From positions 1,984,001-2,048,000 of the forward strand of contig JAYXKI010000004.1 in assembly GCA_037892935.1 (NCBI GenBank): a stretch of 64,000 bases of DNA. The letters are read 5' to 3'. A model generated the notes under the pieces. It saw only the letters and a list, made by a program, of their open reading frames with translations. It searched no databases and had not been told where the DNA came from. The translations under genes and the position numbers were made by a program. This document shows positions 11,101-23,249 of this stretch, one piece after another; the first letter of the stretch is position 1, and each line of letters starts with the position of its first letter. This DNA comes from Phlebopus portentosus. Lineage: Eukaryota > Basidiomycota > Agaricomycetes > Boletales > Boletinellaceae.

Positions 11101-13038
11101 TCATAATTTCGCCTTGTGTGAACCAGTCAATATGGACTGTTCCCTCAACATTCGCTCAGCCTCTCTCCATTCCACATTCGGTAAAGCCGACCACTGAATT
11201 TCCCACTTCTTGTATATCTCCCGAGTGAGCTTTCCGAGCTCTATGTCAGAACCAGCGCGAGCACGCCCTTCGTCGATGTCCTCGGGAAGTTCGTTGAATT
11301 CGTAAAGTAGGCCCGTCATGCGTGACCTCTCGACAACATGATTACCGAAAGGTCGACGAATAGCGTCGTATATCTTTAGAACTGAAACCAGGTTTTGCTT
11401 CGTCACGCCCGGTGAAGCGAGCAGCTTCCCGAGGATATAGGAGTCCTTTTTGTTTTGGAGGAAGGTCGGTTACAGGTCACAGTGATTCTACGTAAAGAGC
11501 GCCCTTACCTCAATAGCTTGACTTGCCCCTGCACCAATATGCGTTGTCATTGCATGTGCCTATGGGCTCGGTAGTCAATTCCTCATGATAGGGGACAGAT
11601 ATAAAAACAAAACTTACAGCATCTCCGAGTATGACTACAGGACCATCAGCGTATGTGGGCAAGCCTCGGACCTGGCTAATTGCCCATCTCGACACCTTCT
11701 CGCAGCACTGCACGTTGTCAAAGTATCCATGAGTGAATTGTCAGAGCAAGGAAGCGAGACGACGCACCGCAAGTAGGTTGAGCACCTCCGGCTCCCATCC
11801 TTTGTATTGATCAAGCATTTCCTGCTTAGAAACGTCGACTACGGCAGGTCCATCCAGCTCCTCGCCGTCAGCCCCTGGAACAGTTACAAAAGGTACGAGA
11901 TTGACGACTCGACCTTCAGAAATCGGGTACGAAACGACGTGCTAAATGCAAATTTTGATACTCAATAACTTGTACAGTAATATGGCACCGGTTACGAACT
12001 TTGTTCTTTCCGAAGTACTGTGACCAATTCGAAGCCATTATAACCAATTAAATCATCTAAGTATATCAGTACGCACTATCATTGGGGTGGTCGCGGCCTG
12101 ATGACCCGGAGATTTTCTCAGGAGCGACTCGGACTCCACAAGACCACGATATGCATAAGTCCCTGACCAACTCGACTGAATATGACTTCTCAGCTGCTTC
12201 TTGCGTTCTTCGTCTTCGGTCTTATCCGCAAGCACTGAATACATCGTCGCGCGTGTTGCCGACTTGATCCCGTCTGCACCTGCTAATATGTCCGCTTCCG
12301 CAGAGGTACCGTCTGAAAAGTGCAGAATAACCGAATTGCCTCTTGTCGTATAGGAAACGAGACGCTTGTTGAAGTGGGCACGGAACATGGAGGGTGGTGG
12401 TAAGTTATCCGTGAGCACTTTCAACATGTCTGCCCGATGAAGGGTGATCGAGCCATCTGGAGATCCACGAATGAGATACGCGGTACAGCGGCATGATGAT
12501 TGTCTACTCACAAGGGACAATCATCCTGGCAAAGTTGAAACCTTCCGTCTCCTGGTCGCTCTTTCTGAAGCAGAACCCGGGCCCTAGCATACGGTAAGTA
12601 CATATAACGGAAACGACAGCATGTATCAACACTCACTTAACTCGTCAACGGGAGGTTGTACGGCCATCTTTCCAAGCGTCTCGTCTAGACCGAGCTCCTG
12701 CATGATGAACCATGTCCTCTTCCACACCGAGATACCTGCACCGATCTCAGTTAACTGAGGGAGGGCCTCATATAGGTCAATCCGGATATCATCGCAACGC
12801 TTGCCCAGAACCACTGCAAGGGAAAGGCCGCCAATGCCTCCGCCGCTGAATAACGAAATAGGTTATCAACTGTGCCGGCTATGTTGACAATGGCGAGACG
12901 CACCAGATGGCCAAGTGAATCCGGCGTCGAGACTGCATGAATGACAACAAGGAACTCGTCAATTTGAATTCGGCCCTGAAACGGGCCAATTATATTCACG
13001 TAGTTTCCACGACCAAAGTCCAAGGAAGCGGAGGACAT
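11101..13038 (-). CDS. FAD-dependent monooxygenase, salicylate-hydroxylase-like
   Basis: Group A flavoprotein monooxygenase, minus strand, about eight exons. It starts at the ATG complementary to 13036-13038. Splicing two short introns gives MSSASLDFGRGNY-SRRRIHLAICGGGIGGLSLA, the GxGxxG dinucleotide-binding motif. Then follow GAGISVWKR, the conserved YGSITLHRADML, the DG motif GADGIKSATR (~12260), SGTYAYRGLV, YFGKNK-HVVSYPISEGRVVNLV, and the FAD-ribityl GD motif GDA-AHAMTTHIGAGASQA split by an intron near 11620. The C-terminus ends in SHKAKL with the stop at 11101-11103. A terminal AKL resembles a PTS1-like tripeptide, but this is weak. All joins keep frame. The natural substrate is unknown; hydroxylation of an aromatic acid is typical of the family. 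Confidence 0.88.
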
Positions 13039-15072
13039 GCATCTGGTGACTGAAGGAGTTCACATAGCGTGTAAAATTAGATCTTTGGCTCCTTCAAGTG
13101 GGTTCGACATCGCAGTATATTGGTCTCTGGTGATTGATTATAGTCAGTGTTGTCACAAGTGTCTGAATGTAAAACATGGGCATTGAGCAAGGTTAACTCG
13201 GTGCAACGCCAGAGAAGGAGAAAAACCAAGCTCGAGTGTGGGAAATGCTTACATACTGTACTATAATAGACGACGCGCTCACATCGCGAATCGATTCGCG
13301 CCTTCGATGGGTCACGTCTTTCATCCTTTTGATATTTCAGTATCGTATATTACCTGGACTGCCAGAAATCAAAGAAGCAGTCCAGGATTAAAATTCAAAT
13401 TGTTTTCTAAGAATCAAGGACACAGGACGTACTCGCCTTATCTTGAGAACGCGTCCTGGATTACAGTAATAGAAGATTGTACACTTGCCGGCTCACGCAC
13501 GTAGAATATGCAGCAAACGCTGTCATTACTCCGACCGTCTTGAGCCTGTCCGTTTGTCCTGTGGGATTGCTCAGGAGACAGATGAAAGCGGCAGTCGAAC
13601 AGCGTCGATGAACCTGTCTAGTCTAGAGAACGTTTCCGGCTCCTTTCGGCATACTGGTACGCTACGGGCCCCAACCTTCACGTTGACTGTGACCTTCAAT
13701 TTTTAGACAATAAGAACGCTCTAGTCGAGTCCTCATAATGTCCTTGCATATGCTTTCCAGGGAACAGAACTTCGCCTAGGCCTTTTACCCCACTACTTAC
13801 ATCCAGATTCCAGAGGCCCGTTCTCATATTGTCAAGCACCTCCCAGGATAATCAAAGGGTCCAGATACCCTGATAGATACCACCGCATGGTCAACCAAGG
13901 AGGCCCTCACTACGACGTCAAGGCAAGGGCTTCCGACCAAAGTGTGATTATGTCGTCGCTCCGCATTTGTTCTCTTGATACTGTTGACGATCTCGTCGTC
14001 CCGCGCTTCTCAAATCCCCATGAACATCAAAAAGCTTCGGTTCGGAACCCTTTGAGCTGGAATCGAGTGCATTAAGGCTGGAGTTGAGGTATACCACACT
14101 TGCTTTTCAACCACAACAGACTGTTCATACATCTTCGGTCTCCCATCATGGTACTGAACAAGGGTACATTGGATCTACTTTGAAGAAGCCTCATCTGCAC
14201 CCGCGAAACAATCGCAATAGACTCTTACCGTCTAACGTCACAGCTGTAAATTTTCGATAAATATTTGGTGTCCATCCATGGTGTTTTTTATTCTAAAAAT
14301 AGAATACCCCAATGGTTCCTGTATCCAAATCCAACTGTGACGTTTTAAATTGTTGTCTTGTGCGTGGGCCGCTGACCCGGAATGGAACAACAGCATTTGA
14401 ATTTCCTCCCTCCCCTTTATCGCGACGACAAAAGACAAAAGACCTAGGGACAGGTAAGTGCCATCTCTTAAAGTTCATACAAAACTCTACAGGGATGAGG
14501 GGAAGTCAACAGAAACAATTATGTAGCGATTCATAAATCAATCTGCAAGGGGTTCATTTGAAATCCGTCGTCATCGTTATGTCACTTCTCATGTGCCCTC
14601 AATTATGGATCTGGACGGATCAATCAAGGCCAGCATAAATTCAGATGGAGCGAACCTTCTTATGTAACGTCCATAAAGGCCAAGTAACCGAACGTCTAGA
14701 GGACAAAATATATCGAAACAATAGAAACAGAAGAGTCTGAGTTCCACAGGGTTTAATCAGCCTTTTCTGGAGATTTCATTGCGCATAATCTTTTGGGTGT
14801 GAGTTCCGACTCGGACAAGTCTCAAATGTCTGTCCACCTCAAATGTACATTCAGCAGAGGTGACGGCTGTCAGCCTTTCCAAATCTGATAGAAAATGCCC
14901 TGTTTATGGGAGCCGTTCGGGAAAGTCTGCCGGAACGCACATTCTCAGAATAAAGTTTGCGAGAAATGCAAAATTCATCTTATTGTATCATCTTCCTTGA
15001 ATGCCATTCCGTTTTGATGCTTATGGCCATCAACAATTTCATTCCAAAATCATCCACAAGCACAGTTCTAGT
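13039..15072. other. 2-kb intergenic stretch, no gene recognised
   Basis: Boundary between ordinary metabolic genes and the kinase region. Only short, unrelated open frames on both strands. I saw no coding motif, no inverted termini and no tandem array. Confidence 0.5.
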
Positions 15073-18000
15073 CTACGCATCTAGTTTCTTTAGATACCTG
15101 GACCAATATGCCGTTCCAGAATCTTCTGGACCGGTTGGTGTTGCTGGTAACAGCTGATCGAGAATGTCAAGCACACCCCACGCAACCGTCTTGATGTTAG
15201 AACGCTTGTCCGATGCTTCCCAGCAGCCCTGCATCAACGTCCAATGAGACTCGGACAAGAGGTCAAGATCTTCTTTTCTTGCGGGAGGTTCGCCTATCGA
15301 CTTCGCATATCTAATGTTATATTTCGTTTTGGCGTATGGATCTCTCTCGTAAACAACCTAGACACAGTCAGAAATGAGTTAAAGGACCGGAAAACAGAAC
15401 TTACCTCAAGAAAAACGACTCCAAATGCGTAAATATCTCCCTCCTTCGAAACCCTGGACAACGAGCTTTCTCTAGGAGCTGCCTCGAGAAGCTCAGGAGA
15501 AAGCCACAAGTCACTTGTACATTGATTGACAGAACTGAGATCACGGTGGTCTAGCAACGAGTCGATGTCATCCACATAATGCTCGGCCATGCCGAAGTCG
15601 TTCAGGACCGCGTAACAACTCGGGTCTTGAAACTTTTCGTTTGTCACCAAAACATTAGCCTAGTGAAGCCACGTCAAATCATGACAGCATATGTAGAGAG
15701 CATGAGGTTACCGCTCGCAAGTCTCCATGTGCAATCCCTGAAGCATGCACTTGTAAAATGCCATTGAGCGAGATTATAACTCCATTAAAAGAAGTACATA
15801 CAGAACTCGAGGGCCAGAATGATGTCCCGTAGCTGTTCAGGAGGGAGTCAGATCAATTCGTACTTTATCTGAGGGCGTTCATTTGAGCCTACAAATGCGA
15901 GTTTCTGATCTTTCGTCAGAGCTTGTCCTTCAATCTCGTGTCCACCCCTATATTTATACACCAACCGCTTGAGATCACAGTGGTACGGTTCTGACACCAG
16001 ACATGGTTGAGTCGCCCAGCCCGATGTGAAGCAGACGAAACCCAGAAGCGGCGCAATGTGCTTGTGCTTGACAGTGGCCCATACTCGTGCTTCACGTTCT
16101 ATTCTCTGAATATAATCCGATAAAAATGCATAATAACAGTAAGTGGAGGAGCATCCTTACTTTTGCCGTTCGCGGTTTCGGCTTGTATTTCTTGACTGCG
16201 ACCTATTTCATTCTATACGGTCTAGAAAAAATACTGGTGCAGTATGGTCATACTCACAGGTCTGGATCCCTTGTCCCTTTCCATTCGACAAACTTCTGCA
16301 AATCCCCCGCTACCGAGGAAGACTTCTGATTCATGTCTTATGTCCCTGAACTGCTTGAGCCCAATGGACTCAAGAGCTGAAAGGAGCAAAACAATCAATA
16401 ATGTGTCTCAAGTCAATTTAACTAGAAGAATAACTTCTTACCATTTTTGTCCAGTAAATCGACCTTCGCTTCCGCATCTCTACCTCCTGTTTCTCGGGCA
16501 TGCAAACTGCTGTGAACGTTTTCTCTGACCACAACTTGCTTTTGAGCAATACTACCCACTCGCTTCATATATTCATCGTGGCTCTTTCCGGCAATCAAAG
16601 GATTCAACTGAATGAAACCAGACTTGTTATCGGGATCCTGGTCTACAGCACACCCATTCAGTTTGTCAGTGGTGGGCATGAACAAGGTCATACGGAAAAA
16701 ATGGTAACGAACCAAAGTCAAAGATTCTGCCCTTACTAAAGTCCTCTCGGTATGCCTCTATGTCAAATCCAATCCTGGCCCCAAGGAGCTAATACAAATT
16801 CTAAACGCAGTCGCATTATATAGAAGCCAGCGAGCTCACATAGCACCTATTTCGCACCTCCCTCACTAGAGGATCAAGTCGTTGAAGCTGCTTTTCGGCA
16901 CGATATACTTCAGGGATATCAGCAGCTGAGATGTCTGAAGCTCCGCACACCACATCGCAAACGAGATAAATGATGCTAAATAGTAGTCAAGTCATGAACA
17001 GAGTAAATTGCGTCCTCGCTTACGGGACAGTGTGCTCAAAGAGATCTTGAAGATCCACAATATCGTCCAGTGGCATGTTATAACACAGGATAATCTGGCT
17101 CTCGGCAAATCTCAGCCAGTATCTTCAAGTGCCTGATGTGGTGAAAGTTTTCGAAAGCCTATATATTGTTTAAATGAAAGTAATCGGAAGCAGACAAGAA
17201 GGAATACTCGCTGATGATTGAATTCGCTCCAAAATCTGAATAACGACACGCCGCGCTAGGCGTTTCATATCTGACCACCCATCGGATTCTAAATGCAACG
17301 ATCAGAGAACCATACCTTCCTCCGATATGTGCGTACCTGACGACGACACCAGGCGTTTTGGCCTCCACCACTTTTCGATGCCTTTCTCGTCATACCCGAG
17401 CTCTTTCCAAGTGTCTCCGGAGTTTACGGTCGGTAACCTGAGTACTACAGGAACATGTCAACCTTCGGATGAAAGTCTAACATTGCTCAGCGTACTTCTG
17501 AAACAAAGTTTCCAAATAAAAGAGGGATCGGTACCCCTCACTGAAGAGGAGGACTCTCCATTTTTTGATCGGGCTGCAATGTTGAATGCGTATTTTACAA
17601 CTGTAGAATTCTTCGCTTCGTTGGCACGGTACAGGGACGTGCCCTGCAAATGTATATCAGTCAACCGATGCGAGCGCGGGAGGCTAATACTTGCAGTGTA
17701 TGTTTTAGTTAACTCCGCAACATCTCCTGCAATACCACTTCTTCTCAATAAGGCAGAGTCGTTCGGCAGGCGAGGAATACGTTGCAGAACCTTCACGACA
17801 CGATTTCTTGTTCTCAAAACTTTTTGGATTTCTTTCTCTAGGCTGTTCCGCTTAAGCAAGAGATTTGGAGTCAGGATTAGGTCCTTACGCTGCTCTTCTG
17901 CGCTCAGCCTTCTTGACACTCGGATTCTCGTCGTCAGAGTCATCTAGCATGGAGAAGAGGATGCCGCGTTCTCTCTCGTTAATTCGCCAGTTCTCGGCGA

Positions 18001-18086
18001 GTTTCTCAGCCTGAACTACGGAGTAAGATCACCTTGTCTGGAGAATGGATGGAAGAGCTGCATACTGCTTGGTGGATCGACTGCAT
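15073..18086 (-). CDS. Family B kinase, copy B1 (LDDSDD N-terminus, HGDLR loop)
   Basis: Multi-exon Ser/Thr/Tyr-kinase-fold protein. Proposed start is the ATG complementary to 18084-18086; a ~60-bp intron then joins MQSIHQA to AEKLAENWR. The N-terminal acidic motif SMLDDSDDEN lies near 17925-17955. A helical middle carries the family signature WSDMKRLARRVVIQILERI (~17205-17265). The kinase domain has VAVK (16191-16202), catalytic loop VHASGIAHGDLRA followed by NVLV (~15650-15750), and NDFGMAE (~15600). The activation-segment end is LSPELLE and the C-lobe SKEGDIYAFGVVFLEV. Lys, loop Asp and DFG are all present, so catalysis is plausible, but the loop is HGD rather than HRD (non-RD). It diverges from kinase A1 across 197 bp, the same arrangement as B3/A4 and B4/A7. 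Function unknown; internal exons were not all verified. Confidence 0.8.
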
Positions 18087-18283
18087 GGTAAAGCCGTTCT
18101 GTATCCTGGGGTGTTGTGGAGGTGTTGTAGAGCTGGCCCTGTCCTTGTTTTATTGTTCAAGTCGATTCGTGGGAACATATGCCAATTACGTAGATCTGGC
18201 ATCTCGGTTTCCCAAAAGTTTTTGTCCATCATCTACCAGTCCATCGTCCATGACAGAACACCCTGCTAGCTGACTTTGCTCTT
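18087..18283. promoter_or_regulatory. Divergent promoter region B1/A1
   Basis: 197 bp between the start codons of B1 (minus) and A1 (plus). The same head-to-head spacing (196 and 184 bp) recurs at the two other complete triads, suggesting a shared bidirectional promoter. No TTAGTCAT motif, unlike the other two. Confidence 0.5.
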
Positions 18284-19625
18284 ATGAACCTAAGAGGTCT
18301 TCTTCGCGATATATTCCGCGACGAATCATTCACGATCGACACAAGTCTGTATGAACTGACGGATGACGAGATCTGGTGGAGAGAACGTCACTCACTGTTT
18401 GAATCTCGTGGATATCGCCTCCGAGAACGATTGCAACCAGGATGGACACCTTCTTGGGTATCAAACCCACGGTTACGCCCAGAGGACTGCGAAGATTCCA
18501 TATCCGGCATCGTAAGTCCGCTTATAACGTCTATACTTTCGATGCACTGTTGTTCATAATTTGTAGTACTCTCAGATCACTTATGCTGTCCGCGAGTCCG
18601 ACGGCTCATATGTTATCATTAAGAAGGTGAAGAAAGGGAGCAGAGAAAAGGCTATAGCACTCTTTCTGTCCTCTATAGACGATCCAAGGAATCATTGTGT
18701 ACCCATCGCCGACTCGTTCGCGGACAATTTAGATGAGAAAATCGAATTCTTGGTCATGCCAGTACTGCGCCAATTCGATAACCCTCCATTCCGTGCAGTC
18801 AATGAAGTGATTGACTTCTTGAAACAGACACTTGAGGTTTGCTAGTTCTATTCTGTATTTCGTTACGCAACTAAGGTTCAGTCGAAGGGTATTGCATTCA
18901 TGCATTCAAAGAATGTTGCACATAGGTAAACTTTCTCAGTAGTCGCACAAAGTAAACTGACATTGGTTTCGGCCAGGGACTGTTCGGACCTAAATATCAT
19001 GCTAGATGGCACGTCAATGTACTCCGAGGGCTTTCATCCCATTCGGAATTCCAGGAGTCGTGGCTGGACGACCCTAGCTAAGTTCAGAAGCCGCAGTGAT
19101 AGCCGGGGTGTCAAATACTTTTTCACCGACTTCGGACTTTCGACGCAGTTTGACGATGCTGACGTGCAAAGACTCGTCACTGGTTGTATATGCCAAGTTG
19201 ACGTCCCAGAACTTTCAGATATGGTCCCATATGATCCGTTCGCAGTCGACGTTTATCTACTTGGCGATGTTTATAAGAGAAACTTCATTGAAGTACGATC
19301 GCCAGCGTCCTTTGGTACAGAATTTGACTTTTGCACCCAGAAATACTTAAATGTTCAGTTCCTAACACCTCTTGTGGAATCCATGACCCGAAAGGACCCG
19401 TCTGAACGGCCCAAAACCGACGATGCCCTGAAGCAACTTGATGATATCATTTCTCACTGCTCGAAGTCGTCGCTGCGCTGGAGGCTGATAAAGAACAATA
19501 CAGGACGAGTCTCGCAATTTTTCATTAGCATTAGATGCATCACGCGTGAAGGAGTCAACCTTGCTAAGCGTATGATCGGTGAGTCTCACTCTTCTTATTG
19601 GAGCCTACCTGACAAGAGCTTCTAA
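18284..19625 (+). CDS. Family A kinase, copy A1 (HRDCSDLN loop)
   Basis: Small kinase of a family expanded in agaricomycetes, apparently intact. Exon 1 (18284-18511, 76 codons) carries an N-terminal module with EIWWRERHSLFESRGYRLRE and LQPGWTPSW. Exon 2 begins at 18567 and has GSYVIIKK (candidate ATP-binding Lys). Splicing around 18925-18977 joins GIAFMHSKNVAH to RDCSDLNIMLD, the catalytic loop. Then come FFTDFGLST (DFG), DVPELSDMVPYDPFAVDVYLLGD and, after a further intron, FLTPLVESMTRKDPSERP. The frame ends at 19623-19625. An alternative donor just after the last MIG could lead to another small exon. All catalytic landmarks are present. It lies between divergently transcribed B1 and co-directional pseudokinase C1. 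Confidence 0.82.
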
Positions 19626-20122
19626 AAAGGTATTCGTCTCAGTTGACTGAATCTGCGAACCGCTTAAAATAAACCCTTATGCATTGCTTTGACATCCTCA
19701 CGCATACCTATTGTCTTGTTCGTATCGTCGCTCTTTGGTATCTTAGTACTAAGAATTTCAAATATCGGAGCCTTTTGTTTATCTACATACATGTCGTTTG
19801 GTTACGTGTCGTCAACATTATCATCGGTCGCTATGGTACTTGATTACAAGACCTCCGTTGTTCTGAGCTATGGCCAGCAAGGTCCAAGTCGATGATCCGT
19901 CTCCTTATGTCAGCATTTGAGCAGTATAAGACTGATATCGATATCCTTGCAAGACTTCATCATAAACCGCTCTCCAACTGCTGCTAGCCCTAGCCTTCTC
20001 GATAACACATTGCACAGGCGACGTAAGTCGAAACACGACTCAGTGTTTTGTCCTCAATCGACTATTCTGCACTTTTTATCATTACAATTCGTATATTTGA
20101 GCCAACAAGTCTTGGAATACTC

Positions 20123-20173
20123 GTGAGTTTGAAAAACTGTTGATACAAATCACGTTCTTAACATTTCTATTAG
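20123..20173 (+). other. Predicted 5'-UTR intron of C1
   Basis: GTGAGT donor at 20123 and TTAG acceptor ending 20173, 51 bp long, 16 nt before the C1 ATG. The other two C genes have a GTAAGT...AG intron of the same length in the same place. Confidence 0.6.
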
Positions 20174-20189
20174 GATATCGTAGACGCTC

Positions 20190-22013
20190 ATGACGGACCC
20201 CTTGAGTATCGCTCAGCTCGTTGTCCTAATTCCCGAGGTTATCGACTACTCCGTAAAAGGCGCACGAGTCCTACGACAATACAAGAAAATCAATGGCAAT
20301 CTCCGCTTCTCAATCGAACACGCCGATGATCTGATGTATCGCCTTCGACTATATATTACGATTGTTCAGTGTACGACTCTCCGGCCGGACGTCCGCGCTC
20401 ATCTCGAACGTGCGCTTAGCAGGGCGCACCTTTATTTGTCGAAACTGGCAGGCGACTTGCACAGATGGTCCGCTCTGCTGAGACTTGACCCTGTGGAAGA
20501 CCCCAAGACTGATACCTCAGATGAGGACAAATCCGAAGGCGAGCAGCAGACGCTTACATCGGAAGTAGCCGACTTTGACGAAAAGACCCTCGACGTATCT
20601 GCGACCACCAGAGATTCATCAGACGCAGCCGAGCATGACGAAAAGACTCCCGACGTATCCGCAACTGTCAATAATGAATCGAATTCCGTTCAACAGATTG
20701 AAACGACACCTCCTGGCGAGCGGAAATCTGCGCATTTTCAGCCACTGCTTCTTTTCAACAGGATACGGTACCTGGTGTTAGGCTCCGTCAGCATCCGCGA
20801 ATGCCTCGAGAAACTGGACTTAACTTACAAGACACTCAGCGAGTTCATACCCATCTCCCAACATTTGACCCAGCTGTTTTCGTATAACGAGAAGGTCTAC
20901 ATTTTCACGCAGTTGGCGAGATCAGCGAAGGCCTCGAAATCTTGCGTTATTGATCGAAGTCTAAAATTGACTCTATTGGAGGAGACGAACTCGGATGACC
21001 AGATGTTCTACAAGGTGACGGAAAGGGGAGAGTTTCAGCACTGTATTGTCGAGAAGCGATATGTAAACGACCCGAGACTGTTTGACTCAGAAGAGAAGGA
21101 GACGGAGAGGCTCGCGAAAACGCTTCGAGAAGATAAGCAGTCAGAGTACGGCGTGTCTACGAAAAGTATAGGTATCCTCCGGTGCTGTGGATACATGAGA
21201 CCTGATAAACAAACGTTTGAGGTCATTTATCGCAAACCAAAGGGATACACTGCTCGCACCTTGAGGAAACTTCTCACGACATCAGGTTCCGAGTTCCATC
21301 CCATCGAGAAGCGAGCTGCCTTCGCGTTGCAGCTAGCAAACGCTGTTCATGCCTTTCATTTAATGGGATTCGTCCATAAGGGCATCAGACCAGAGGCAAT
21401 ACTCGTGCTGGAACCCATGAAGGCGTCCCATGTGCCGTTCTACAATATTGGCACGCCGTACCTCGCTGGTTTCAATGCTGCGCGGTATAACGAGTCCTTA
21501 TCAGGCATGTATCGGTTCGACAGGGTGATGAACAAAAAGCTTTACCATGAACCGCGCCACCTGGGGAAGGTTCGACCCCAAAAGTACCTCATGCGCGACG
21601 ACGTCTTCAGTCTCGGTGTCTGTCTGCTCGAAATTGGCTTGTGGAAGTCCGTGTTCAGGTGGAATGACAAGACTAAATTTTATGTCGTCGATGATTGGGC
21701 GAAAGACTTGTTCGCCGATCTTCCTTGGACCGCGGACGGAGAATGTCTCGACTACAACTCTGATGACGAATCGGATTGTGATGAAAACGAATATGCGGTA
21801 GATGCACTACGCAAAAAGAAACTCATCAACATGGCGAAGACCACGCTAAACACAAGGGTAAACAAAGCGTATTGTGATGCGGTGGTGACTTGTCTTACCT
21901 TTGGAGAAGAAGGCGATTTACTGCCTGGAGAGAATGGAAGTTATGCGGGGAGCAGTAAATTTTATGAAAAGGTGCTTTGCCAACTTCATAAGGCCGCCGG
22001 ATCATCTGCGTAG
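20190..22013 (+). CDS. Family C: HeLo-like domain plus pseudokinase (MLKL-like layout), C1
   Basis: Single-exon 607-residue protein. Residues 1-~100 begin MTDPLSIAQLVVLIPEV, resembling the hydrophobic first helix of fungal HeLo/HeLo-like domains, and are predominantly helical. Residues ~103-190 are an acidic linker holding a near-repeat (DFDEKTLDVSATT / EHDEKTPDVSATV). A further helical piece (SIRECLEKL...FIPISQHL, 201-225) follows. The C-terminal kinase fold (~270-600) keeps a candidate Lys (IVEKR, K289), but the catalytic loop is HKGIRPEAIL (396-405; HRD Asp replaced by Gly398) and DFG is AGF (426-428). The C-lobe DDVFSLGVCLLEIG (470-483) is conserved. It is therefore predicted catalytically dead. 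HeLo-like bundle plus pseudokinase parallels MLKL and fungal cell-death executors. The HeLo call is by pattern only and needs profile or structure support. Confidence 0.75.
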   Translation: MTDPLSIAQLVVLIPEVIDYSVKGARVLRQYKKINGNLRFSIEHADDLMYRLRLYITIVQCTTLRPDVRAHLERALSRAHLYLSKLAGDLHRWSALLRLDPVEDPKTDTSDEDKSEGEQQTLTSEVADFDEKTLDVSATTRDSSDAAEHDEKTPDVSATVNNESNSVQQIETTPPGERKSAHFQPLLLFNRIRYLVLGSVSIRECLEKLDLTYKTLSEFIPISQHLTQLFSYNEKVYIFTQLARSAKASKSCVIDRSLKLTLLEETNSDDQMFYKVTERGEFQHCIVEKRYVNDPRLFDSEEKETERLAKTLREDKQSEYGVSTKSIGILRCCGYMRPDKQTFEVIYRKPKGYTARTLRKLLTTSGSEFHPIEKRAAFALQLANAVHAFHLMGFVHKGIRPEAILVLEPMKASHVPFYNIGTPYLAGFNAARYNESLSGMYRFDRVMNKKLYHEPRHLGKVRPQKYLMRDDVFSLGVCLLEIGLWKSVFRWNDKTKFYVVDDWAKDLFADLPWTADGECLDYNSDDESDCDENEYAVDALRKKKLINMAKTTLNTRVNKAYCDAVVTCLTFGEEGDLLPGENGSYAGSSKFYEKVLCQLHKAAGSSA

Positions 22014-23249
22014 CGTTTCAATATAAAAAATTGTTCAGTATCTATTTTACTGTCCAAGATGACAGACTAGCATACCAAATTTTTTTCATGGCATCCCGTG
22101 CTCTTTCTTCTCTTCTTCAGCCAAAATCTAGAGACGAACACGAAACAGCGGCGAGAGATCACGTCGTTTCGGTAGTGAGAGATGACTCATCCATTCCCAC
22201 GATGGTCATCCATATGGCGAGGATTTCAAAAATTGAGTTTTTCGGGATCCTAGTACTCCTGCGCAATATACTGCTGATATCGTTTTGATCTACTGTACAT
22301 GGTCTCATCATCTCTCTGAAAGTTTGCATCTTACGGCTACGTATCCCACCGGAAGGGCCCCACCACTTCCGATCATGTCTGTCGAATAATGGCCTTTATC
22401 TTGAGCGGCAGATGACTGCTTGTAGCAATAGCCCCTACCGAGTCGGTGATGTCGACTGCTCCTAGCGATAACCATGATACGGCGAAGAGAGGACTCATAT
22501 CACTCACCACCCACGACTCGCGTCTAATAGAATCAGGTACGTACGCCAGACCAGATGTTCATGTGTCACATTTACTGATGTCATAAACCGGGTTAATCCA
22601 GTTGCTCACAAAATTTAATAAAGTACTAGCTCTCAGTTGCTCAACGCTAGTCTTTGGAGAGCTGGCTCAGCGTCTGCCGCGGAATAAGGAATACTCAGAA
22701 TCAATTGTTGAGTTTTCTCAGCCGGCAATGCAACTGAACTTCCTGGTCTGGTGTCCAGCAATATTTGTTATCTCTCTGACTTTTTGTGTCGGAAACGCAA
22801 AGCAACAAGGACTTGCTTGATTGACAACCATCAGCTGGAATAGGATTGACGTTGATTCACTTTTGTAATGAACCTAGTTCTTAGTGACGGGTGCATTTGG
22901 TCGTGAATAGAAGAAAACAATTGACAGTACAGTTTCGTCTACGATGTCCTTGTTTCTGCTTGCGGAAATAAAGACGCTTTATTGTTTACACTTTTGCATG
23001 CTGAGCGTGGGAAGCCTGAAGTTGCCACAACTGTAGCTAGTTCAGGATAACAAATATGTCCTTAATTGTTGTTCCTTCTCCCTAAGGCAAATTGATGTAC
23101 CTTGTGTTCTGTTGTAGGTGACTGTTGGTCCTAAGAAGCTGACTCGATTTGAAATCCTTGTGTCTGCGGCGTCTGGTAGGTAGTCCCTCCGTATGACAGT
23201 GCATCCGCATAATTTGCTCTCTCCAACGATCGACTGGGCTTCCACATCC
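22014..23249. other. Intergenic, no gene recognised
   Basis: About 1.2 kb between C1 and the TKL-like kinase. A 72-codon frame at 22602-22820 has a hydrophobic stretch but no homology I recognise. No repeat structure seen. Confidence 0.45.

Noticed and set aside
20190..22013. NLR/STAND receptor identity for the C proteins
   Set aside because: No P-loop, NACHT or NB-ARC motif and no repeat domain; the C-terminal half is clearly kinase-like.
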